NCBI GenBank assembly: GCA_016209665.1
Contig: JACQVT010000585.1
Span: 1-9,770 of the forward strand
Length of the DNA: 9,770 bases
Source of the DNA: Planctomycetota bacterium
GTDB taxonomy: Bacteria > Planctomycetota > Phycisphaerae > UBA1845 > PWPN01
Direction of reading: 5' to 3'
This document shows positions 1-4,850 of this stretch, in pieces. Position 1 is the stretch's first letter. The number at the start of each line of letters is the position of its first letter. The notes under the pieces were generated by a model, which was given only the letters and a program-made list of their open reading frames with translations, had not been told where the DNA came from and made no database searches. Position numbers and translations under genes: made by a program.

Positions 1-584
1 GTCTTACGGACCGTCCGCCGCTCGAACTGGAGCGACAGCCGCCAGTGGGCCTCGTCGGTCTTGGCCACGAGCATCACGCCGGTGGTGTTTTTGTCGAGCC
101 GATGGACGATGCCGGGGCGGAACGGGTCTTCGCCGTGGCTGAGCGAGCTGGCGTAGTAGGCCAGGCCGTTGGCGATCGTGCCGACCTGGGTGCCCTTGGA
201 CGGATGGACGATCAGGCCCTTCTGCTTGTTGAGGGCGAGGATGTAGTCGTCCTCATAGACGATGTCGAGCGGGATGGGCTCGGGCACCAAGTCGTACGGC
301 TCGGGGGGCGGGATGACCAGTTCGACGCGGTCGTGGCCGTCGGGCTCGTAGCTGGCCTTGGTCGGCTTGCCGTTGACGGTGATGGCCCCCTGCTTGATGA
401 GCCGCTGGATCAGCGTACGGGATAGCCGAGGGAACCGGGCGTGGAGGTACTTGTCGAGCCGGCGTCCGGCCAGCCTGCGGCGCACGAGCAGCGTGACCCG
501 CTGGGCCTCGTCGCTGGCGGTGTCGAGCGGCCGATCCGCCAACTCCTCGTTCAACAAAACATCGTCATCCGCTTCGTCAGCCAT
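1..584 (-). CDS. RluA/RluD-family 23S rRNA pseudouridine synthase (5' part, runs off the window)
   Basis: Isomerises uridine to pseudouridine in structured RNA, probably the large ribosomal subunit RNA, in the cytoplasm. The visible 194 residues show an acidic N-terminal tail, an S4-like RNA-binding domain at about 39-90 (RRLDKYLHARFP, then IKQGAITVNGKP) and the start of the catalytic domain. The family signature HRLDKNTTGVMLVAK begins at residue 161, so Asp164 is the expected catalytic aspartate. The ATG at 584 gives the only full-length in-frame start; the nearby ATG at 588 hits a stop after three codons. A GGGGT stretch upstream is only a weak ribosome-binding site. The gene is truncated by the window edge, not visibly broken. 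S4 plus catalytic domain favours the RluD/RluC type over RluA, but the exact target uridines cannot be read from this fragment. Confidence 0.9.
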   Translation of the reverse strand, partial: MADEADDDVLLNEELADRPLDTASDEAQRVTLLVRRRLAGRRLDKYLHARFPRLSRTLIQRLIKQGAITVNGKPTKASYEPDGHDRVELVIPPPEPYDLVPEPIPLDIVYEDDYILALNKQKGLIVHPSKGTQVGTIANGLAYYASSLSHGEDPFRPGIVHRLDKNTTGVMLVAKTDEAHWRLSLQFERRTVRK

Positions 585-713
585 CCATACCCCGGTTCAC
601 CAGGTGGCAGAAGATTCACTGCGCCGGCTCCGCTGGTTCCGGCCAACGCCGCCTGTTCGTCGAGTTCATCGCCGTTCGACCACCGCCACCTTCAACAAAA
701 CCGGCGATGGTTG

Positions 714-956
714 TCAGTCTTGGGGTCCACGGTTCGCTTTCTGCTCTTCACCGTTGAAGTGAATAGATGCGACCAGAAACAGGTCGATCAGCTCAACCGT
801 ACCCTCCGTGTCAGCCACGATGACGGTACGGCCCGTGGGAGTGATGAACAGGAAATCCTGATGCGGCACGCTATACTCCCGCCCATCGGCCGTTCTCAGG
901 CTGAAAGCCCGGAACGGTTGCGCCCGCAAGGCGTTTCGAATCTGCTCGACAGTCAT
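714..956 (-). CDS. Conserved hypothetical protein, 80 residues, small soluble domain
   Basis: Function unknown. The protein begins MTVEQIRNALRAQPFRAF, continues with TADGREYSVPHQDFLFI and SPTGRTVIV-like text (TPTGRTVIVADTEG) and ends in a polar tail. It resembles, from memory, a short protein found repeatedly in planctomycete genomes, predicted as a helix followed by a small beta-sheet; I know no characterised member. No signal peptide, membrane span or cysteine is seen. The ATG at 956 is supported by GGAG at 964-967, seven bases upstream. A promoter-like TTGACG-18-TAGACT lies just before it, so it is probably transcribed on its own as well as by read-through from the flavoprotein gene 60 bp upstream. 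It is separated from the pseudouridine synthase start by 129 bp in which I see nothing convincing. Confidence 0.72.
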   Translation of the reverse strand: MTVEQIRNALRAQPFRAFSLRTADGREYSVPHQDFLFITPTGRTVIVADTEGTVELIDLFLVASIHFNGEEQKANRGPQD

Positions 957-982
957 TACTGGGCTCCAGTCGCCACCTTCTC

Positions 983-1012
983 AGTCTAGCGAACCCAAGC
1001 TAAGGGCGTCAA
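983..1012 (-). promoter_or_regulatory. Sigma70-like promoter for the 80-residue protein gene
   Basis: On the minus strand, TTGACG (1012-1007; 5 of 6 to consensus) is followed by 18 bp and TAGACT (988-983; 4 of 6). Expected transcription start is near 976, giving a leader of about 20 bases that contains the GGAG ribosome-binding site at 967-964. It lies wholly in the 60-bp gap after the flavoprotein stop codon. Pattern match only. Confidence 0.5.
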
Positions 1013-1016
1013 TTCC

Positions 1017-2729
1017 TCAGCTTACCTTTTCGTACGGCCACATTTCGATGCCGCCGTCCATGACGCGGACGTCTTTGAAGCCGGCGGCGCGGAGGAGCAG
1101 GGCGGCCTCGTAACCGCGGAGCGAGATGGTGCAGAACGTCACGATGGGTTTGTCGCGGGGGAGTTCGTCCATGCGGCCGCGGAGCGAGCCGAGCGGGATC
1201 GACGTCGAGCCGGGCAGATGGCCGCGCTCGTGCTCGGCGGGCCTGCGGACGTCGAGGAGAACGAAGTCACTGCCTTCGTCCATCATGCGGCGGACCTCCA
1301 TCGGCGTGACCCCCACCATCAGGCCGTCGAGCTTGTTGCGGGCGACGTTGGCGGCGGTAATCAGGTTGTCCATGGCCTCGGCATAAGGCGGCGCGTAGCA
1401 CAGATCGGCGTTGGCCAAGGCGTCGACGGTCATCCCGCCGGCGAGGGCCATCGCGACGACGTCCATCCGCTTGTCGCAGGCTCCGGGGCCGACCGCCTGG
1501 GCACCAAGGAGCTTGCGGGTGTTGGTGTCGACCACGAGCTTGAGCAGGATGGGCCGGGCGTTGGGCATGTAGTGGGCGCGGTCGGGGGCCGGCGAAAGAA
1601 CGGTCGTTACGTCGTAGCCCAGCCCGCGGGCGAAGGTTTCAGTCAGTCCGGTACGGGCGACGCAATAGTCGAACACCTTGCAGACGGTGCTGCCGAGCAC
1701 GCCGGGGAACACGTCGCGCCGTTCGCAGATGTTCATGGCCGCGACGCGGCCCTGCTTGTTAGCGGTCGAGCCGAGGGGCACATAGCAGGCCTTGCCGGTC
1801 AGCAGGTCCACGCACTCGACGCAGTCGCCGGCGGCGAAGATGTCGGGGTCCGACGTGCACATTCGCTCGTCGACCTTGATGGCCCCCGTGGTGCCGAGTT
1901 CGAGGCCGGCCTTGTCGGCCAGGTGCACGTTGGGCCGCACGCCGATGGCCAGGATGACGGTATCCGTGGGAATGAGGCCACTATTGGTGACAACGCCCCG
2001 AACGGCGGTCTCGCCTTCTCCTTCGGTCTGAGCAGTCAGGGTCGAAGACAGCCGCTCGACGCTGGTGCCGGTCAGGACCTTCACACCGTGGGTCTCGAGG
2101 TGCTGCTCGACCAATGCCGCCATTTCCCAGTCCAGGATTCGCAGAATCTGGGGCAGGCGTTCGACGATGGTCACGCGGCAGCCGGCCGCCGCGAGGGCTT
2201 CGGTAATCTCCACGCCGAGCAAGCCCCCGCCGACGATGGTCACGTCGCGGGCCTTGCCGCGGGCCAGGGCGTTCTTGATGCCCTCGGCGTCGTGCACGCC
2301 GTGCAGCGTGAACACGTTGGCCAGGCCGGTGCCGGGGATGTTGGGGATGATCGGCTCAGCGCCGGTGGCCAGCACCAGTTTGTCGTATTCGAGCCACGTC
2401 TCCGCACCGCTGACGCTGTCGCGGACGCGGACGGTCTTGTTCTTGCGGTCGATGGCCAGGGCCTCGGTCTGGCTCATCACGTCGACGTTCTTGACCTGCT
2501 GGAAGAAGACGGGGTCCCGCACGCTGCCCAGGGGCGTGCTCATCAGGTCCTTCTGATTGCGGACGACGCCGGAGATGTAGTACGGCAGGCCGCAGCCGGC
2601 ATAGGACAGGAACTTGCCCTTCTCGACGATCGTCACCTCGGCGTCGGGCATGAGGCGGATGATCTTGGCCGCCGCCTTGGGCCCGGCGGCGACTCCGCCG
2701 ACGATGACCACTTTGAGTGGTGTTTTCAT
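1017..2729 (-). CDS. Internal-start product: FAD-dependent CoA-disulfide reductase/NADH oxidase-like protein with C-terminal rhodanese domain
   Basis: Same frame as the fusion, but with its own start signals, giving a 570-residue protein, the normal size for CoADR-rhodanese proteins. FAD-binding GGVAAG is at 11-16, the single redox-active cysteine at Cys46 (SYAGCGLPYY), NAD(P)H-binding GGGLLGVE at 167-174, second FAD contact AAGDC at 299-303, and the dimerisation-type segment YAPPYAEAMDN at 445-455. The rhodanese domain spans about 472-570, with LDVRRPAEHERGHLPG and active-site Cys533 in CTISLRG. The family reduces CoA disulfide, polysulfide or oxygen using NAD(P)H; the rhodanese cysteine usually relays persulfide or thiol. 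The exact substrate cannot be read from sequence. ATG 2729 is preceded, six bases away, by AGGAAGGA (2743-2736), the strongest ribosome-binding site on this strand of the window. It may therefore be made both alone and as part of the kinase fusion. Confidence 0.8.
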   Translation of the reverse strand: MKTPLKVVIVGGVAAGPKAAAKIIRLMPDAEVTIVEKGKFLSYAGCGLPYYISGVVRNQKDLMSTPLGSVRDPVFFQQVKNVDVMSQTEALAIDRKNKTVRVRDSVSGAETWLEYDKLVLATGAEPIIPNIPGTGLANVFTLHGVHDAEGIKNALARGKARDVTIVGGGLLGVEITEALAAAGCRVTIVERLPQILRILDWEMAALVEQHLETHGVKVLTGTSVERLSSTLTAQTEGEGETAVRGVVTNSGLIPTDTVILAIGVRPNVHLADKAGLELGTTGAIKVDERMCTSDPDIFAAGDCVECVDLLTGKACYVPLGSTANKQGRVAAMNICERRDVFPGVLGSTVCKVFDYCVARTGLTETFARGLGYDVTTVLSPAPDRAHYMPNARPILLKLVVDTNTRKLLGAQAVGPGACDKRMDVVAMALAGGMTVDALANADLCYAPPYAEAMDNLITAANVARNKLDGLMVGVTPMEVRRMMDEGSDFVLLDVRRPAEHERGHLPGSTSIPLGSLRGRMDELPRDKPIVTFCTISLRGYEAALLLRAAGFKDVRVMDGGIEMWPYEKVS

Positions 2730-3488
2730 CTGTCTTCCTTCCTGAAATGCACCTGCGGTCTGCGCAACCGGCCGCGGGGCGAGCGGCGGCAGACGCAGAC
2801 GGAACTCCGCGCCGCCGAGGTCGCAACGGCCCACCGCGACCGTCCCCCCCGCCGCCTCGACGACGGCCCGGACGAACGTCAGGCCCAGGCCGGTACCCGG
2901 CCGTGCCGTCTGCTGGACGCGCGGCGTGCGATAGAACGGCTCGAACACCCGATCGCGCTCCTGGTCGGCAATGCCAACGCCCGAGTCCGCGACAACCACG
3001 ACGGTCCGGCCGTCCGCGGGGTCCTGCATCACGCTCACGAGGACGGTGCCGCCGTCCGGTGTGTACTTGAAGGCGTTGTTGACGAGGGCGTCGACGGCTT
3101 CGGACAGCGCTGATTCGAGGCCGGCCACCCTCGCGGGCTCGACGTCGACGGAGAGCGCGAAGGTGATGGCCCGCTGCAGGGCCTCCTCGGTGTATCGTTG
3201 ATGCACGCGGCGGGCGAGGGTGGCCAGGTCGGTGATGGTGTCGGCCGGGGGGCCGGCCGCTCCGCTGTGGGCGATGGCCAACATGCGGCGCACCGATTCG
3301 AGGGCCTGCTCGCAGCGGTCGATCGCCTTGTGGATGACGTGCTTTTGTTCCGGGCTGAGCGGCCCGGCCGCCCCGGTCAGAAGCGACTTGAGCAGCCCGC
3401 TGGCCGCCGCCACGGGCGACTGCATCTGGTGCGCCGCCATCGAGGCGAAGCTGATGTCGGGCAATCCGGGCTGGCCACGATCCGACAT
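1017..3488 (-). CDS. Histidine kinase fused in frame to CoA-disulfide reductase/NADH oxidase-type flavoprotein with rhodanese domain
   Basis: One open frame of 823 residues. Residues 1-253 are a soluble histidine kinase: H-box SMAAHQMQSPV with His20 as predicted phosphoacceptor, N-box VNNAFKYTPDGG (Asn137/138), G1 box DSGVGI (168-173), G2 box GTGLGL (198-203). There is no transmembrane or N-terminal sensor domain. Residues 254-823 are an FAD/NAD(P)H disulfide oxidoreductase with a rhodanese tail. Start chosen at ATG 3488; the open frame upstream (to 3770) only translates low-complexity repeat DNA. No clear Shine-Dalgarno precedes ATG 3488, but a TACAAT -10 box lies 9 bases upstream. The kinase homology ends near residue 234 (FRLRLP); a proline-rich linker of about 20 residues follows. 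Whether the fusion is genuine, or an indel in an ATGA-coupled pair, cannot be decided here. By inference the flavoprotein could act as redox input to the kinase; no response regulator is in the window. Confidence 0.7.
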   Translation of the reverse strand: MSDRGQPGLPDISFASMAAHQMQSPVAAASGLLKSLLTGAAGPLSPEQKHVIHKAIDRCEQALESVRRMLAIAHSGAAGPPADTITDLATLARRVHQRYTEEALQRAITFALSVDVEPARVAGLESALSEAVDALVNNAFKYTPDGGTVLVSVMQDPADGRTVVVVADSGVGIADQERDRVFEPFYRTPRVQQTARPGTGLGLTFVRAVVEAAGGTVAVGRCDLGGAEFRLRLPPLAPRPVAQTAGAFQEGRQMKTPLKVVIVGGVAAGPKAAAKIIRLMPDAEVTIVEKGKFLSYAGCGLPYYISGVVRNQKDLMSTPLGSVRDPVFFQQVKNVDVMSQTEALAIDRKNKTVRVRDSVSGAETWLEYDKLVLATGAEPIIPNIPGTGLANVFTLHGVHDAEGIKNALARGKARDVTIVGGGLLGVEITEALAAAGCRVTIVERLPQILRILDWEMAALVEQHLETHGVKVLTGTSVERLSSTLTAQTEGEGETAVRGVVTNSGLIPTDTVILAIGVRPNVHLADKAGLELGTTGAIKVDERMCTSDPDIFAAGDCVECVDLLTGKACYVPLGSTANKQGRVAAMNICERRDVFPGVLGSTVCKVFDYCVARTGLTETFARGLGYDVTTVLSPAPDRAHYMPNARPILLKLVVDTNTRKLLGAQAVGPGACDKRMDVVAMALAGGMTVDALANADLCYAPPYAEAMDNLITAANVARNKLDGLMVGVTPMEVRRMMDEGSDFVLLDVRRPAEHERGHLPGSTSIPLGSLRGRMDELPRDKPIVTFCTISLRGYEAALLLRAAGFKDVRVMDGGIEMWPYEKVS
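2736..2743 (-). promoter_or_regulatory. Strong internal Shine-Dalgarno at the kinase-flavoprotein junction
   Basis: AGGAAGGA on the minus strand, six bases before ATG 2729, inside the open kinase frame. The ATG is part of ATGA (2729-2726), whose TGA is in the +1 frame relative to the kinase. That is the layout of a translationally coupled gene pair, and it supports independent initiation of the flavoprotein. Confidence 0.65.
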
Positions 3489-3497
3489 GATGAGTCC

Positions 3498-3526
3498 ATT
3501 GTACGATGGATGGGGAGGACGGATAA
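3498..3526 (-). promoter_or_regulatory. Candidate promoter of the kinase-flavoprotein gene
   Basis: Minus-strand TACAAT (3503-3498; 5 of 6 to the -10 consensus) lies 17 bp downstream of TTATCC (3526-3521; 3 of 6 to -35). The expected transcription start is only about 2-4 bases before ATG 3488, so the message would have almost no leader, in line with the missing Shine-Dalgarno. The -35 half falls in a low-complexity tract, which lowers its weight. Confidence 0.35.
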
Positions 3527-3579
3527 GGGAGGAGGGATGATAGATGAAGGATGAGGGGTGAGGGATGGAAGAGGGCAGG
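3503..3579. repeat. Purine-rich low-complexity tract (GGATGA-like units)
   Basis: The plus strand is almost only A, G and T here, with degenerate GGATGA/GGATGG/GATGAAGG words repeated, for example around 3535-3568. It lies directly upstream of the kinase start, where the complementary strand is pyrimidine-rich. Such tracts generate HPSS-type peptide text when translated, which is why the open frame upstream of ATG 3488 was not taken as coding. Looks like intergenic simple-repeat DNA. Confidence 0.6.
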
Positions 3580-3597
3580 CTTGGGGCTGGGCCGCGC

Positions 3598-3629
3598 GAC
3601 GCGGAGACGCGGGGACGCGGGGACGCGGA
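3598..3629. repeat. Four tandem copies of an 8-bp unit GACGCGG(A/G)
   Basis: Units at 3598-3605, 3606-3613, 3614-3621 and 3622-3629 read GACGCGGA, GACGCGGG, GACGCGGG, GACGCGGA. They are exact apart from the last base. Short tandem arrays of this kind are common between genes in several GC-rich phyla and can vary in copy number. No gene covers it. Confidence 0.8.
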
Positions 3630-3852
3630 GATTGCGCTTGGGGCTTGCCTGCGGACTCGTCGGGGCGGGTGGTCGCAGGTTGGTTTTTCGGCTTGCGGCG
3701 GGGTCCGGCCGGGTGGCCAGTATACGTAGATTGAACAGGCTTTATAATTCGGTGGGGAAGAGTTGTCCACTGCTGCCTGAAGCGGTGGCCACAGGTCGCT
3801 TGTTTAGCTCGACCCGTCAAGGCAACTGAGGTCCTGTCCCGAGGCCGTGGCC

Positions 3853-3868
3853 GGGAGGGCGGGCAGGG
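3853..3868 (+). other. G-quadruplex motif 1 upstream of the DUF1080 gene
   Basis: GGG-A-GGG-C-GGG-CA-GGG on the plus strand: four G3 runs with loops of 1, 1 and 2 bases. It overlaps the left arm and loop of the 9-bp hairpin, so the two folds would exclude each other. Sequence pattern only; folding not shown. Confidence 0.45.
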
Positions 3869-3878
3869 ATGCCCGCCC
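3857..3878. repeat. Perfect 9-bp inverted repeat (hairpin), REP-like
   Basis: GGGCGGGCA (3857-3865), loop GGGA, then TGCCCGCCC (3870-3878). The stem is perfect and GC-rich but has no T-run on either strand, so it is not a typical intrinsic terminator. A GC-rich palindrome between genes could be a copy of a dispersed REP-type element; only this one copy is in the window. Confidence 0.6.
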
Positions 3879-3896
3879 CCCAAGAGCGGTTGGCCC

Positions 3897-3913
3897 GGGC
3901 GGGGGAGGGCGGG
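3897..3913 (+). other. G-quadruplex motif 2, 38 bases before the DUF1080 start
   Basis: GGG-C-GGGGG-A-GGG-C-GGG on the plus (coding) strand, with three one-base loops, the geometry regarded as most stable for such motifs. Located 38 bases upstream of the GTG start, it would fall in the promoter or the 5' untranslated region of the lipoprotein gene. Pattern only. Confidence 0.5.
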
Positions 3914-3939
3914 TAACATTTCTGCGGCACAACATATCT

Positions 3940-3944
3940 GGAGG
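3940..3944 (+). promoter_or_regulatory. Ribosome-binding site fixing a GTG start
   Basis: GGAGG seven bases before GTG 3952. It decides the start of the lipoprotein gene: GTG 3952 puts the signal peptide at the very N-terminus, whereas the upstream in-frame ATG at 3847 would add 35 residues translated from hairpin and G-run DNA. Confidence 0.8.
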
Positions 3945-3951
3945 CAGGAAC

Positions 3952-4692
3952 GTGAAGTTGATCTATGCTATCGTCGCGATCACCGCAGGGCTGGGCGTCG
4001 CCGGGTGCAGCGCGGGCCGTTCCGGCACCGCGGGGAAGTGGCAGTCGTTGTTCAACGGTGAGAATCTGGAGGGGTGGACGGTCAAGTGCAAGCCGGGCGA
4101 TGCCGCCGGGCGGCCTTACTTCACCGTGGAGAACGGCACGATTCTGGCGGACTCGATCGGGCGGAAGGACCACGACTACGTCTGGTTGGCCACGGCCCGC
4201 GAGTACGGCGACTTTTCGTTGCGGCTGCGGTTCCAGGCCTATCGCGACAGCCCGGGCAACAGCGGCGTTCAGATTCGCTCGCGGTACGATGAAGCCGCCG
4301 GTTGGATGGACGGCCCGCAGGTCGACGTGAACCCGCCCGGCCCCTGGCGATGCGGTATGATCTGGGACGAGACGCGGGGCGTGCAGCACTGGCTGTGGCC
4401 CAACCTGCCGGTGGGCCAGGCGGCTGGCGAGGCCCAAGCTCCGAAGGGGTGGAAGTTCCAGCATCACGACCAGGGCGACGGCTGGAACACGCTGGAGATC
4501 ACGGCGATCGGCATGCGGGTGCGAACGGCCATGAACGGTGTCGCGGTGGCCGACTACGACGGCGCGGGCGTGTTGGACGACGCCGTCCACCGCGAGCACC
4601 AGGTCGGCGAGCGCGGGGTCATCGCCCTCCAGGTGCACAAGGACGACGAGATTCGGCTGCGGTTCGCGGACCTCGAGATTCAGGAGCGGTGA
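3952..4692 (+). CDS. DUF1080 (3-keto-disaccharide hydrolase-like) lipoprotein
   Basis: 246 residues from GTG. A lipoprotein signal peptide is clear: MKLIYAIVAITAGLG, then lipobox VAGC with Cys19 as the lipidated residue, so the protein is probably membrane-anchored and exported. The DUF1080 domain covers about 29-244. Landmarks are WQSLFNGENLEGW (30-42), GNSGVQIRS (102-110), GPQVDV (121-126), GWNTLEI (177-183) and the terminal GVIALQVHKDDEIRLRFADLEI (222-243), which replaces the family's usual G-x-I-x-L-Q-x-H strand. The fold is a concanavalin-like beta-sandwich; members are linked to carbohydrate binding or 3-keto-glycoside hydrolysis, and planctomycetes carry many paralogues. Enzymatic activity of this copy is an inference. 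It is a single gene, divergent from the kinase fusion, ending at a hairpin with T-rich tail. Confidence 0.9.
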   Translation: MKLIYAIVAITAGLGVAGCSAGRSGTAGKWQSLFNGENLEGWTVKCKPGDAAGRPYFTVENGTILADSIGRKDHDYVWLATAREYGDFSLRLRFQAYRDSPGNSGVQIRSRYDEAAGWMDGPQVDVNPPGPWRCGMIWDETRGVQHWLWPNLPVGQAAGEAQAPKGWKFQHHDQGDGWNTLEITAIGMRVRTAMNGVAVADYDGAGVLDDAVHREHQVGERGVIALQVHKDDEIRLRFADLEIQER

Positions 4693-4707
4693 TTCGCGAA
4701 GAGGCAG

Positions 4708-4749
4708 GCCGAATCGCGGGTTCGGCTCGTGAATCGTTCACGTTGTTTT
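4708..4749 (+). terminator. Tandem hairpins with T-rich tail after the DUF1080 gene
   Basis: First hairpin: GCCGAA (4708-4713), 7-base loop, TTCGGC (4721-4726). Second: CGTGAA (4728-4733), loop TCG, TTCACG (4737-4742), followed directly by TTGTTTT (4743-4749). The second hairpin plus T-run starts 35 bases after the stop codon and fits an intrinsic terminator with a short stem. Confidence 0.5.
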
Positions 4750-4815
4750 CGCGCGATGCTCAGCGTCGGCACCAGGTTGCGGAATCGGGTCGGCAACCCG
4801 TTGCGAGTCGCCGTT

Positions 4816-4850
4816 CTGACCAGCTCTGCGTTTCCCACACACCTGGTCAG
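4816..4850. repeat. Perfect 8-bp inverted repeat overlapping the stop codon of the cobalamin-fold gene
   Basis: CTGACCAG (4816-4823), 19-base spacer, CTGGTCAG (4843-4850). The right arm contains the TGA stop (4849-4847 on the minus strand) of the B12-domain gene. There is no T-run on either strand. It could form a stem at the convergent end of the two transcripts, or be a protein-binding site. Confidence 0.45.

Larger units (their letters stand above)
3489..3951. other. Divergent intergenic region between the kinase fusion and the DUF1080 lipoprotein gene
   Basis: 463 bp with no credible gene on either strand. From left to right it contains the candidate kinase promoter, the purine-rich tract, the 8-bp tandem array, a more neutral stretch, a perfect hairpin and two G-quadruplex-type motifs close to the lipoprotein gene. 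Around 3719-3748 it is locally AT-rich: minus-strand TATACT at 3724-3719 and plus-strand TATAAT at 3743-3748 look like -10 boxes, but neither has a good -35 partner at 16-18 bp. Confidence 0.7.

Noticed and set aside
550..701. TTCAACAAAAC occurring twice (550-560 and 691-701)
   Set aside because: An 11-bp direct repeat, one copy inside the pseudouridine synthase frame; no extension of similarity, so likely chance.
1218..3113. 631-codon plus-strand open frame opposite the flavoprotein/kinase gene
   Set aside because: It is the antisense shadow of a GC-rich gene: the product is a low-complexity run of Gly, Ala, Asp, Val and His with no domain, whereas the minus strand shows clear flavoprotein and kinase motifs.
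3731..3748. TTGAAC followed by TATAAT on the plus strand as a promoter of the DUF1080 gene
   Set aside because: The two boxes are only six bases apart; with a proper 16-18-bp spacing no -35 box is present, and the start would be about 200 bases from the gene.
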